Part shown: positions 1 to 8,732 of the stretch, piece by piece
Numbering within the stretch: the stretch's first letter is position 1
How the letters are laid out: each line of letters begins with the position of its first letter
NCBI GenBank assembly: GCA_016716225.1
Contig: JADJWT010000001.1
Span: forward strand, 1,866,001 to 1,930,000
DNA from: Ignavibacteriota bacterium
GTDB lineage: Bacteria; Bacteroidota; Ignavibacteria; Ignavibacteriales; Melioribacteraceae
Direction: 5' to 3'
DNA length: 64,000 nucleotides
Translations under genes and position numbers: made by a program
Notes under the pieces: generated by a model
The model's input: the letters and a program-made list of their open reading frames with translations, nothing else
Database searches by the model: none
What the model was told of the DNA's origin: nothing

Positions 1-12
1 CAATAAAAATTT

Positions 13-642
13 ATGAGCAATAGTTCTCTTTCATTTCAGAATATATCAAAAACTTTTGGACGAAGATTAATTTTTAAAGAAATTAATTATGAATTTGTTA
101 GTGGAAAAGTTTACGGATTTTCCGGAAGAAACGGTTCGGGTAAATCCACATTGGTTAAAATTGCTTCCGGGCTCATTTCACCAACAAAGGGCAAAGTAAT
201 TCATAAAGATTCTGAAAAAGAAATTATTCCGGAAAAACTTCACAACCATATTGGATTTGTTTCACCATATTTGGTTTTATATGATGAATTTAATGCCGAA
301 GAAAATCTTTATCATTTTTCTAAAATCCGCGGGATTAAATTTGATAAAGAAAGAGCAGATTATTTATTGAATGAATTTGAATTACTTCAGCGCAAGAAAG
401 ATTTACTAAAAGGTTATTCAAGTGGAATGAAGCAAAGAATGAAATTTATTTTTGCACTTTTACATTCACCCAAAGTTTTATTTTTTGATGAACCAACTTC
501 AAACTTAGATATTTCAGGCAAAGAAAAAGTTTATGAAATTATTGATAATGAAAGTAAAAATAATTTGGTAATAATCGCAAGTAATGAAGAACACGATTTA
601 GCTTTGTGCAATGAAGTTTTGGAAATTGAGAATTTTAAGTAA
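13..642 (+). CDS. ccmA: ABC transporter ATP-binding protein, CcmA-like
   Basis: ATPase subunit of an ABC exporter. Visible motifs are Walker A (GRNGSGKST, about residues 38-46), the signature SSGMKQR (about 136) and Walker B LFFDEPTSNLD (about 157-167). At 209 residues it has the short length of CcmA (cytochrome c maturation) ATPases. The next gene encodes a CcmB-type permease 37 bases downstream, which is the main reason for the Ccm call; the ATPase alone could belong to many exporters. In the known family the CcmAB complex acts at the inner membrane to support heme delivery to apocytochrome c. The ATG at 13 follows an AT-rich leader; any upstream ccm genes lie outside the window. Confidence 0.75.
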   Translation: MSNSSLSFQNISKTFGRRLIFKEINYEFVSGKVYGFSGRNGSGKSTLVKIASGLISPTKGKVIHKDSEKEIIPEKLHNHIGFVSPYLVLYDEFNAEENLYHFSKIRGIKFDKERADYLLNEFELLQRKKDLLKGYSSGMKQRMKFIFALLHSPKVLFFDEPTSNLDISGKEKVYEIIDNESKNNLVIIASNEEHDLALCNEVLEIENFK

Positions 643-679
643 ATGAAGAATCAAGAATCAAGTTTCTAATGTCAATAGA

Positions 680-1339
680 ATGAAAATAATTTCGGTACTT
701 AAAAAAGATTGGGAATCTGAACTTAGAACTCGTTATGCAATAAACGCATTAGCGATGTTTATTCTTGTTACAATTAGCGTGATTTTATTTTCAATCGGAC
801 AAGAAAAAGTAAGTGTTCATTTAACCGGCGGATTATTTTGGGTAGTAATTTTCTTTTCTGCAATGTCCGGATTATCACGAGCATTTGTTTCCGAGGAAGA
901 AAGAGGAACAACACTAACACTTCAATTAATTGCAGCACCATCCACAATTTATTTTGGCAAATTATTCTTCAATCTCGTTCTTGTTTTTATAATGAACATT
1001 GCAATTTTTATACTTTATTATTTGCTCTTCGAATCATTTGTTATTTTAAACTTCTTACTTTTTTTTGTTTCATTATTTTTTGGAAGTATTGGAATTGCAA
1101 TTTCATCCACAATAATTGCGGCAATAATTTCTAAGGCAAATACTAAGGGAACACTTTATCCGGTTTTATCATTTCCAATTTTATTACCGCTTATTTTAAC
1201 TCTAATGGAATTAACAAAATTTGCAATGGATGGGGATACAATTGTTCAATCTTACGCAGAATTGATGGTTTTAATTTCTTACGATGTTATAATGATAACT
1301 GCCGGATATATGTTGTTTGATTTTATTTGGAAAGATTAA
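680..1339 (+). CDS. ccmB: CcmB-type heme exporter permease
   Basis: Integral membrane protein of 219 residues with about six hydrophobic segments, the length and layout of CcmB. The soluble stretch with FVSEEERGTTLTLQL (about residues 73-87) after the second segment resembles the conserved cytoplasmic loop of CcmB proteins. It follows the CcmA-like ATPase, so the two likely form the CcmAB exporter needed for c-type cytochrome assembly in the periplasm. A covarying hairpin repeat begins four bases after its stop codon. No CcmC, CcmE or CcmF is visible in the window; they may lie upstream or elsewhere. Confidence 0.75.
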   Translation: MKIISVLKKDWESELRTRYAINALAMFILVTISVILFSIGQEKVSVHLTGGLFWVVIFFSAMSGLSRAFVSEEERGTTLTLQLIAAPSTIYFGKLFFNLVLVFIMNIAIFILYYLLFESFVILNFLLFFVSLFFGSIGIAISSTIIAAIISKANTKGTLYPVLSFPILLPLILTLMELTKFAMDGDTIVQSYAELMVLISYDVIMITAGYMLFDFIWKD

Positions 1340-1343
1340 TTTT

Positions 1344-1384
1344 GTAGAGGCGCAAAATCCATTTTTTTATGGATGCGCCTCTAC
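1344..1384. repeat. REP-like palindromic hairpin, copy 1
   Basis: Outer arms GTAGAGGCGC (1344-1353) and GCGCCTCTAC (1375-1384) pair perfectly. Inner arms ATCCAT (1357-1362) and ATGGAT (1369-1374) pair around a T-rich loop, with a three-A bulge on the left. It lies between convergent genes (ccmB and the lipoprotein gene). The same architecture recurs at 3664-3703 with a compensated base-pair change. It could act as a bidirectional terminator or be a REP-type dispersed repeat; there is no clear terminal U-tract. Confidence 0.7.
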
Positions 1385-1398
1385 GTGAAATTATACTA

Positions 1399-3516
1399 TT
1401 ACTTATATCTTATAGTTACTATTAAATCTGCATTTGTTAACGAATAAGAATCTAAAACTTTTAGATAATAATAATTGATATCGGAAGTTTTGTATTCATA
1501 AGAATACGACATTTGCGTTATATTTGACGTAACATTTCCGCTAATGCTAAAAGTAACTTGTCCAGAACTTGATGAATATTCTAAAGGAATATTTTTCCCG
1601 ACCAATACTTCATTTTCGTTTGAACCAAAATCTTGAATTCTAAAATGATGGCTATAAAAACTCTTAATTAATTTCGGATTCTGAATATTATCAAATTCAA
1701 TTTCTAACTTTCTATCATAATCGGAATCGACATAAGTATGTGTTATTTTATTGCCTTCAATAACCGGGATATTATTAAATTGATTTCCAATAAATCCTGT
1801 TTCTTGTATTGTTGAATTAACACCTCCGTCATTTACATTATAAGTTCCGTCAAAATATAACCCGACTGCAGAACCCTCGATTTCTACATTTTTAACTTGC
1901 TTAATTTTAATTTCAAATGTTTCTTCCGAAGTACTGGAAAAAGATGAGGATAAATTATTATGAACAACAACAGCAACAAATCTAAATCCTTCATCAGTAA
2001 TTTTTTTAAAATTATCAATTGTTAGTGAATCAAAACTTTGATTGAGTAAAACACTTTGTGTAGATGAAACTTTAAATAGTAAAAAAGAGAATAATGATTT
2101 ACCGCTTATTTTGAATGTAATTTGGGACTTTGGATCCAACTGATCAAATCTATTTTCTACCGCAAATACTTTAGCAGATAATTCATTATAATTTTTTTTA
2201 TATACAGCAATTGTATCTGTTACACCGTTTATAGTAAATTTTTGAGATGAAATAGAAGCTGCAGATAACAATGAGGGATATGAAAATGTTCCGCCATTGT
2301 ATATTGAAAATTCGAAATATTGCTTTAAAAATGAAGGCCAAATTATGTCTATATCAGAAGAAAGTACTGAGTTTATTGCTTCAAATGGTTTATCACCATC
2401 AAAAATATTTTCATAAATTTTAACCAAAATAGATGATCCATTTTTATTCGTAATATATTTTATCAATCCAGCCATTCCGTAACCATATGATTGCGCATCC
2501 GAAGTTGATTTTTGTGCTCCGGAAATTATTTCGTATGCATTATCTGCAAAAATTGGCGAAACAAATGTTGAACTGCCGGAAAATAATTTTTCTGACCAAA
2601 CTGCAACTGCTTCATCAAACCAAAGAGAAGGGCTTGCAAATTTTGCTTTTGAATAACTATTTCTTGAATCGTAAAGAGACTGTACTAGATGGAAAAATTC
2701 GTGTCCAGCAGTAACTTTCATATTTTCCGAATCGGAAAGTTTATCCCAATTAAATTCTAAATAACCATAATTATCTCCCCAAACCGAATTATAAGAATAA
2801 CCATAAACTGAATTATCCAATTTCTTAATGGTAACAGATACCGGCCAATTTGTTCTTCGTGTAAAATCAAAACCTAAATCTTTGATTTTTGTATATGCTG
2901 TTTCTAAATAATCACCTAAATCATAAGCATCATTAAGTGCTGATGTTGGATAACTTATTTTGAAATGTTTGTTTGGAGTTACGTATGAATTATAACCCAC
3001 AATAGCCATAAAATTTACAGAAATTGTTTCATCATTTATTTTTTGAAGTGAATTGAAATCAGCACTTGTTTTAGGAAGTTCGAAAACTAAATTTGTTGTT
3101 GTATCAACAGGATTAAATATTTGAAAAGAATTATTAGAAATATTTTGAGAAGTTGAAAATCCTTCATTACCAATGGCCAGCAAACATTTTGAATGCTTAA
3201 GCAAGGTAATTTTTATAGAATTATTTAAATATGTTGGCAAACCAGAAATCTTATAAGTTGTAGACATCTGATTTTGTCCGAAAGGTTTTTCCTCATCTGA
3301 AGACAATAATTTTAAATTAGAATTTGTTAAAAATGTTCCGGGTGGAATTATAATACTAATTTCGTCTGTTTTTAATTCTCCGCCCTCAGTTCCAATATTT
3401 TTTGAAGTAATTTCATTATAATCTGTTTCCTCAATCTTCGGTTCCGTTATATTTTTTTCATCGCTGCAGCTTAACATCAATAATAAAACTAAAATAATTG
3501 AGAATAGTTTTTTCAT
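1399..3516 (-). CDS. Lipoprotein with gluzincin-type zinc metallopeptidase motif
   Basis: Secreted lipoprotein of 705 residues: the signal peptide ends in a lipobox (LMLSC), so it is probably anchored in an outer or inner membrane. About residues 40-75 hold a GG...IPPGTF pattern reminiscent of ZU5-type modules. A zinc-binding HEFFH motif is near residue 272, followed 26 residues later by the Glu of WFDEAVAVWSE. This matches the HExxH...E layout of gluzincin metallopeptidases, so a catalytic site seems intact. The C-terminal half is predicted beta-rich and unassigned. A good ribosome site (AAGGGG) precedes the ATG. Specific family and substrate are unknown. The gene is bracketed by two related hairpin repeats and lies downstream of a dipeptidyl-peptidase gene on the same strand. 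Confidence 0.6.
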   Translation of the reverse strand: MKKLFSIILVLLLMLSCSDEKNITEPKIEETDYNEITSKNIGTEGGELKTDEISIIIPPGTFLTNSNLKLLSSDEEKPFGQNQMSTTYKISGLPTYLNNSIKITLLKHSKCLLAIGNEGFSTSQNISNNSFQIFNPVDTTTNLVFELPKTSADFNSLQKINDETISVNFMAIVGYNSYVTPNKHFKISYPTSALNDAYDLGDYLETAYTKIKDLGFDFTRRTNWPVSVTIKKLDNSVYGYSYNSVWGDNYGYLEFNWDKLSDSENMKVTAGHEFFHLVQSLYDSRNSYSKAKFASPSLWFDEAVAVWSEKLFSGSSTFVSPIFADNAYEIISGAQKSTSDAQSYGYGMAGLIKYITNKNGSSILVKIYENIFDGDKPFEAINSVLSSDIDIIWPSFLKQYFEFSIYNGGTFSYPSLLSAASISSQKFTINGVTDTIAVYKKNYNELSAKVFAVENRFDQLDPKSQITFKISGKSLFSFLLFKVSSTQSVLLNQSFDSLTIDNFKKITDEGFRFVAVVVHNNLSSSFSSTSEETFEIKIKQVKNVEIEGSAVGLYFDGTYNVNDGGVNSTIQETGFIGNQFNNIPVIEGNKITHTYVDSDYDRKLEIEFDNIQNPKLIKSFYSHHFRIQDFGSNENEVLVGKNIPLEYSSSSGQVTFSISGNVTSNITQMSYSYEYKTSDINYYYLKVLDSYSLTNADLIVTIRYK

Positions 3517-3663
3517 TTTTACCCCTTTTTTAAATTCAATAAATAGATAATTATATCTGTAAGTCTTTTATTAAAAAATAGAAAAAAAATCAAAAATCAA
3601 ATTATTTTCGAATATTATCGAGATTTTTTTTATGCGATTGAATTTTCGGTAGGTAAGTCAACT

Positions 3664-3703
3664 GTAGAGACGCAAATCCTTTAGCTGAAGGATGCGTCTC
3701 AAC
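3664..3703. repeat. REP-like palindromic hairpin, copy 2
   Basis: GAGACGC (3667-3673) pairs with GCGTCTC (3694-3700), and ATCCTT (3676-3681) pairs with AAGGAT (3688-3693), with a two-A bulge. It has the same plan as the copy at 1344-1384, but an A-T pair replaces G-C in the outer stem and the inner stem sequence also differs. It lies 12 bases past the stop of the S46 peptidase gene. The rest of the 3517-3715 gap is AT-rich with no gene seen. Confidence 0.65.
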
Positions 3704-3715
3704 ATAAATTAAAGT

Positions 3716-5845
3716 TTAAATTCCCATTTCATCCAATAAATAATCAGCGCCGCCAAGTTTTTGTGTAATAAATAAAACGTATCTGATATCAACCCCAATA
3801 GAACGACTATAAGATTCATCCCAAGCAAAATCATTTATTGTTGCTTCATAAGCTCTATCAAAATTTAATCCAATTAATTCGCCGTAAGAGTTCATTATAG
3901 GACTTCCAGAATTTCCGCCGGTTGTATCTGTATTGTACAAAATTGCTGCTGGAACATCTTTTAAACCTTCATCGTAAAATTCACCAAAATCTTTTAATTC
4001 ATATATCGTTTTTAATTTATCCGGGATTGCATATTCACTTCCTAAATAACTTTTTTCGATTACTCCGGATAATGTTGTAAAAGGTGACATATAAACTGCA
4101 TCTGCCGGAGAGTAACCTTTTACATATCCATAAGTTAAACGTAAAGTTGAATTTGCGTCCGGAATAAAATTAGATTTTTCCCACAATTTTTTTACTTCAT
4201 AAAGTTCTGCGGCAAGTTTAGAATTTTTATTGTTAATCATTTCATATTTTTTATCAATTTCATCGAATTCAATTTCTAAATTTCTAACTAAAGAAATAAA
4301 TTTATCGTCAAATTCATCCGGAGATTTTATTAGAATTTCATCAATATAATTTTCGTTAAACATTTTTGAGTTCATCAAATTATTTTCTACAAATTCATTT
4401 AAATTATTTATGCTTTCCAGAGATTGAATTTTATTCTCAAATTTTTCCGCATCAGTAAACATTTTGATAAGTAAGGATTTTTCAAATTGCGAATTGTATT
4501 CATTTAAAATCTCTCTAATTTGTTTTTTACTCTTTTCAATATTTTCATCTTTATAATTTTCATTTCTTTCGTTTTCCGGTTTATTCTTTTCATCGTTATA
4601 TTCAATAATTTTATCTGCAATCCTATATCCGTTTGAAAATCTTTTAATTACGTTAAACCATAAATTTTTATCTGCTATTGAAAATAATTCATCATAATTA
4701 TTTTTAAATTCGATTAATAAATTTCCGTATTTGCTTTTTAATTCTTCATTCGAATTTATAAAGTCCAATAATTCTTTTTCTTCATTTTGCTTTTTTTCAA
4801 CAAGTTCTATTCGTTTTAATCCTTTCAATTTTCCTTTAAAATTTTTCATTGTATTTGCCAAACGCTTAATTGTTGATGCAAATTTTAATTGAAGTTCAAT
4901 ATCATCTTTACCAATTTTTTCCAATTCTTCAATCATCCATTCATATGTATTTGAAATAATAGGCAAATTATAATTTTGTTGATATTGTAAAAAGTACGAA
5001 GGCATATGTCGGTATGTTGTTCCCGGATAACCAAGAATGAAAACAAAATCATTTTCTTCAACTCCGTTAGGATTTATTTTAAGAAATTTCTTTGGCATAA
5101 ACGGAATATTATTTTCTGAAAATTCCGCGGCACTTCCATCCGGAGCAACATAAGCACGCATAAACGTAAAATCGCCGGTGTGTCTTGGCCAAACCCAATT
5201 ATCTGTTTCGCCGCCAAACTCACCGATTGATCTCGGTGGAGCATAAACCAAACGAACATCTTTTATAATTCTATATTTGAAAAGAACATAAGTTTTTCCT
5301 TTAAACATTTCTGAAACTTCTCCAACAATTGAATTGGATTTATCTTCTGCAGAATCTGCAAGTTCTTTTATTTTGGTTTCAATAATTTTTGTTCGTTCTG
5401 TTAAATCTTCAATTCCAATTACGGAGTTTAAAATTATATCAGAAACATCTTGGTAAGATTCTGTAATTCTCACTGTTGTGCCTTTTGCTGGAATTTCTTC
5501 CAATTTTGTTTTAGCTAAAAATCCGTTTTCTAAATAATTATTTTCCGGTGAACTTGCTTTGCTTATTGCACCAAATGCACAATGGTGATTTGTTAAAATT
5601 AATCCTTCTTTTGAAATAAATGAACCAGAACATCCGCCAACTTTTACCAAAGCATCAATCAAGCTTATTCCGTTTGGATTGTAAACTTCAAGCGGATCAA
5701 TTTTTAATCCGGCTTTCACCAAATCAATTTTATGAATTTCACTTAACGGAAACATTCCTTCTTCCGGAACGGGAGTAAACATTCCGGTTAAAAATAAAAA
5801 CAAAAATGAAATTAGTAAGACAGTTGAATATTTTTTAGTTTTCAT
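3716..5845 (-). CDS. S46 family dipeptidyl-peptidase, DPP11-type specificity residue
   Basis: Serine exopeptidase of family S46 (DPP7/DPP11), 709 residues, the usual family length, with an N-terminal signal peptide. The chymotrypsin-like catalytic His lies in LTNHHCAFG (about residue 87) and the nucleophile in GGNSGSP (Ser646). Eighteen residues after that Ser is Arg664 (FDRAYE). In Porphyromonas gingivalis the equivalent spacing, Ser655 to Arg673, marks DPP11, which prefers Asp or Glu at P1, whereas DPP7 has Gly there. The central helical cap (about residues 300-560) is rich in Lys and Glu, as in the family. Likely role: periplasmic release of dipeptides from oligopeptides for amino-acid nutrition. 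It is divergent from the DNA glycosylase gene with only 31 bases between them. Confidence 0.9.
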   Translation of the reverse strand: MKTKKYSTVLLISFLFLFLTGMFTPVPEEGMFPLSEIHKIDLVKAGLKIDPLEVYNPNGISLIDALVKVGGCSGSFISKEGLILTNHHCAFGAISKASSPENNYLENGFLAKTKLEEIPAKGTTVRITESYQDVSDIILNSVIGIEDLTERTKIIETKIKELADSAEDKSNSIVGEVSEMFKGKTYVLFKYRIIKDVRLVYAPPRSIGEFGGETDNWVWPRHTGDFTFMRAYVAPDGSAAEFSENNIPFMPKKFLKINPNGVEENDFVFILGYPGTTYRHMPSYFLQYQQNYNLPIISNTYEWMIEELEKIGKDDIELQLKFASTIKRLANTMKNFKGKLKGLKRIELVEKKQNEEKELLDFINSNEELKSKYGNLLIEFKNNYDELFSIADKNLWFNVIKRFSNGYRIADKIIEYNDEKNKPENERNENYKDENIEKSKKQIREILNEYNSQFEKSLLIKMFTDAEKFENKIQSLESINNLNEFVENNLMNSKMFNENYIDEILIKSPDEFDDKFISLVRNLEIEFDEIDKKYEMINNKNSKLAAELYEVKKLWEKSNFIPDANSTLRLTYGYVKGYSPADAVYMSPFTTLSGVIEKSYLGSEYAIPDKLKTIYELKDFGEFYDEGLKDVPAAILYNTDTTGGNSGSPIMNSYGELIGLNFDRAYEATINDFAWDESYSRSIGVDIRYVLFITQKLGGADYLLDEMGI

Positions 5846-5876
5846 TGTAATCCGATTTTTTATTCAAAACATAATT

Positions 5877-6482
5877 ATGAATCAAAAGTTAAAAAAAGTT
5901 TTTTACAAAAGAGACGTTCTAATTGTTGCAAAAGAATTATTAGGAAAAATTTTTGTTTTTAATGATAAAAGAATCGGTAAAAAACTTTCGGCTAAAATTG
6001 TGGAAGTTGAAGCTTATGACGGTAACATTGACGAAGCTGCTCATACATTTATTGGTAAAACGGAACGCAATAAAATAATGTTTGAAGAAGGCGGGTTTCT
6101 GTATGTTTATTTCACTTATGGAAAACACTTTTGTGCAAATATTGTAACCGGTGAAAAAAATCATGGAACGGCAATTTTAATTAGAGCAATGGAACCGATT
6201 GATGAAATTGAAACTTTTTCAAAAAATAGATTTGGCAAAAATAATTTAAGTGTAACTGAAAAAATTCATTTATTAAACGGTCCGGGGAAAATTTGTAAAG
6301 CTTTTAATATTACGAAAGATCAATATGGAATTGACTTAACCAACGATGAAATTTATTTATTAGATTCTGCAAAAATTTTAGAAAACCAAATTGTTACAAC
6401 AAAAAGAATTGGAATAAAAAAATCGAAAGATTTAATGTGGAGATTTTACATAAAAGACAATAAATATATCTCAAAAATGTGA
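5877..6482 (+). CDS. mpg: DNA-3-methyladenine glycosylase, AAG/MPG family
   Basis: Base-excision repair glycosylase that removes alkylated purines such as 3-methyladenine and hypoxanthine. At 201 residues it has typical bacterial MPG length. Recognisable family segments are ELLGK near residue 19, VEVEAYDG with the catalytic-region Glu (about 42-49), FLYVYFTYG (about 73-81) with the Tyr intercalation region, ILIRAMEP (about 101-108) and LLNGPGKICKAF (about 135-146). The 31-base divergent spacer with the S46 peptidase must hold both promoters. It seems monocistronic: 128 bases follow before the next gene. Confidence 0.92.
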   Translation: MNQKLKKVFYKRDVLIVAKELLGKIFVFNDKRIGKKLSAKIVEVEAYDGNIDEAAHTFIGKTERNKIMFEEGGFLYVYFTYGKHFCANIVTGEKNHGTAILIRAMEPIDEIETFSKNRFGKNNLSVTEKIHLLNGPGKICKAFNITKDQYGIDLTNDEIYLLDSAKILENQIVTTKRIGIKKSKDLMWRFYIKDNKYISKM

Positions 6483-6610
6483 ATAAATGATTTACAATTC
6501 AATCAAATTTCTATTCTTTCGAAAATGAATTATAAATTAAAATTTGTAAGTGAAACTTTGAACATTTTTTATTGTATGATAATTAACATTTTCCGAAACT
6601 GGAGAAAATT

Positions 6611-7390
6611 TTGAAAAATAAATCGTTAATAATTTTATTCATAATTTTTAGTTTATCAAGTTTAATTGCTCAAAAAAAAGAATTTAGAGAACTTGAAAAT
6701 AATGCATTTTCTGTTGGTGAAAGATTAACTTTTGATGTTAAATACGGATTTGTTACAGCCGGTGTTGCCGTTATGGAAATTCCATCCATAAAAAAAATTG
6801 CAAAACGCGATGTTTATCATGTAAGATTTAATGTAAATTCTGTTGAAAGTTTTGATTCGTTTTTTAAAGTCCGCGATCGTTATGAAACTTATCTTGATGT
6901 AAAAGGATTATTTCCTTGGAGATTTGAACAGCATATTCGTGAAGGAAATTTTTCAAGAGATTTTTCCGCATTTTTTGATCAAAGAAAAAATTCTGCAAAA
7001 ACAAGTAAAGGAACTTATGAAATTCCGGATTATGTGAATGACATAGTTTCTGCTTTTTATCTCGCACGAACTTTTGATTTTAAATCTTTAAAAGAGGGCG
7101 AAAGTTTTCATTTGGAAAATTTTTTCAAAGATAAAGTTTATCCGCTTGATGTTGTTTATCGTGGCAAAGAAAAGGTAAAAGTTGATGCCGGAACTTTTAA
7201 TTGTATTATGATTGAACCGTTAGTTGTTGAAGGCGGTTTATTCAAAAATGAAGGAAGCATTATTGTTTGGCTTACGGATGATGATGTAAAAATGCCGGTA
7301 AAAGTAAAGTCCAAAATTCTAATTGGTTCAATTGATGCTGAACTTACAAGTTACGAAGGAATAAAACCAAAATTGGCTTCGTCAAAATAA
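6611..7390 (+). CDS. DUF3108 domain-containing exported protein
   Basis: Exported protein of 259 residues with a signal peptide ending near SSLIAQ. The mature part starts with VGERLTFDVKYGFVTAGVAVME, the typical opening of DUF3108 proteins, which are predicted periplasmic beta-barrel-like or lipocalin-like folds of unknown role. The start is TTG at 6611: the site GGAGA lies five bases upstream, and no in-frame ATG precedes the signal peptide. Conserved family features include VRDRYETYLD (about 86-95) and the late TDDDVKMPVKV segment. Function is unknown; DUF3108 genes are often near envelope genes, and here the neighbours are a CPBP protease and cdsA. Confidence 0.8.
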   Translation: MKNKSLIILFIIFSLSSLIAQKKEFRELENNAFSVGERLTFDVKYGFVTAGVAVMEIPSIKKIAKRDVYHVRFNVNSVESFDSFFKVRDRYETYLDVKGLFPWRFEQHIREGNFSRDFSAFFDQRKNSAKTSKGTYEIPDYVNDIVSAFYLARTFDFKSLKEGESFHLENFFKDKVYPLDVVYRGKEKVKVDAGTFNCIMIEPLVVEGGLFKNEGSIIVWLTDDDVKMPVKVKSKILIGSIDAELTSYEGIKPKLASSK

Positions 7391-7456
7391 TTCTGCAATT
7401 TAAATATTTCGCTTTAAAATGTAGAATCCCGAATTGCTTTTCTATATTTTTCAACC

Positions 7457-8422
7457 ATGAATAATGAAAATATGTCGCAGCCGGAAAATAATCCAAATCA
7501 ATTTCATAATGTACCAACAATGTCTCCCACTAAAGCGGCAGTTTTAGGTTTAATAGCCGTCTTTTTTATTTTTCAATTTGGCGGCGGACTTTTAGCTTTA
7601 GGAATTTTTGGGTTTGATATTAAAAATGCAGATATGAATTTAATGAGGCTGCTTACAATTGGCTCACAAATTTTATTTATACTTTTTCCCGCAATACTTT
7701 TCAGCAAATTAGTTTTTATTGATGTAACTTCCATTGTACGTTTCAGAATGCCAAATCCAAAAGAAGTTGGAATTTTCGTATTGGGATTGATAATTATTAT
7801 GCCGCTTCTTCAAGAATATCTTCACGTACAAAATTATTTTATAAATGAAATTGCAAAATCCAATTCTTTAGTTGAAGGAATAAAAAATTTCTTCGATGAA
7901 CTTGATAAACTTGTCGAAGAATCATATTTGCAATTGCTAACCGGAAATAATGTTTTTGAAATAATTTTAATAATTATTACAGTTTCCGTAACTCCGGCAA
8001 TTTGCGAGGAATTTTTCTTTCGGGGTTTTGTACAAAAAAGTTTTGAATATAAACTTAAACCGTTAACATCAATTTTTATAACAAGTTTCTTTTTCGGAAT
8101 TTATCATTTCAATCCATACGGTTTAGTTCCGCTTATTTTGCTCGGAATGTATTTTGGTTTTTCAGTTTATCTCAGCAATTCCATTATTGTTCCAATCATA
8201 CTTCATTTTCTAAATAATTTTATTTCAATAATTGCATTTTTTGTTTTTGGCGAAGAAGAATTAATGCAGTCAAATTTTGTTGATGCGGAAGGAATTAATA
8301 CTCACATTTTAATTTTTATTCTCTTGCTAATCTTATTTTCGGCATTTGTGTTTTTCCTAAAGAAAAATTATAATAAGATTGTAAATAACGAAGAGGTGCA
8401 AAATGATTTGTCCAAATTGTGA
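7457..8422 (+). CDS. CPBP family intramembrane metalloprotease
   Basis: Multi-span membrane protein of 321 residues with about eight hydrophobic segments. The CPBP (Abi/Rce1-like) motifs are all present: EEFFFRG (about 178-184; the paired Glu and the Arg), FGIYHF (about 210-215; catalytic His) and HFLNN (about 253-257). Members are Rce1-type glutamate-dependent intramembrane proteases; roles include maturation or degradation of membrane proteins and, in Gram-positives, bacteriocin self-immunity. The substrate here is unknown. Its last 20 bases overlap the next gene, a zinc-ribbon/DUF2007 protein, implying translational coupling. Confidence 0.88.
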   Translation: MNNENMSQPENNPNQFHNVPTMSPTKAAVLGLIAVFFIFQFGGGLLALGIFGFDIKNADMNLMRLLTIGSQILFILFPAILFSKLVFIDVTSIVRFRMPNPKEVGIFVLGLIIIMPLLQEYLHVQNYFINEIAKSNSLVEGIKNFFDELDKLVEESYLQLLTGNNVFEIILIIITVSVTPAICEEFFFRGFVQKSFEYKLKPLTSIFITSFFFGIYHFNPYGLVPLILLGMYFGFSVYLSNSIIVPIILHFLNNFISIIAFFVFGEEELMQSNFVDAEGINTHILIFILLLILFSAFVFFLKKNYNKIVNNEEVQNDLSKL

Positions 8423-8729
8423 AATTGAATATGTTGAAGGAATTAAAATTTGTGTTGAATGCGGAACGGAATTAATTACAAACGAAAGTTTTGAACTCAA
8501 TTTAATTAATTATGATGATTGGGAAATTGTGTTTACAACTTCGGATACAATTGAAGCTGAAATGATAAAAGCCAATCTGGAAGGCGCCGGAATTGAATCA
8601 ATAATTTTATCTCAGCAAGATAAAAATTTTCCATCGCCGGGTGATTTATCAATAATAAAAATTTTGGTAAAGAAAGAAGATTTGGATGATGCAAAAGAAA
8701 TTATTACTGATATTAGTAGGGAAGAATAA
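8403..8729 (+). CDS. Zinc-ribbon plus DUF2007 (putative signal-transducing) protein
   Basis: Small soluble protein of 108 residues. The N-terminal CPNC...CVECG is a two-CxxC zinc ribbon (residues 3-20). The rest (WEIVFTTSDTIEAEMIKANLEGAGIE...) matches the DUF2007 fold, a ferredoxin-like domain named putative signal-transducing protein because of resemblance to PII-like folds. Its start overlaps the CPBP gene by 20 bases and has an internal GAGGTG ribosome site, and cdsA follows three bases after its stop. That suggests a tightly coupled three-gene unit. Biochemical function is not known. Confidence 0.8.
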   Translation: MICPNCEIEYVEGIKICVECGTELITNESFELNLINYDDWEIVFTTSDTIEAEMIKANLEGAGIESIILSQQDKNFPSPGDLSIIKILVKKEDLDDAKEIITDISREE

Positions 8730-8732
8730 ATT

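Noticed and set aside
838..1134. Plus-strand open frame inside ccmB
   Set aside because: It lies in another frame of a clear membrane-protein gene, with an Asn/Cys-rich translation typical of a shadow frame.
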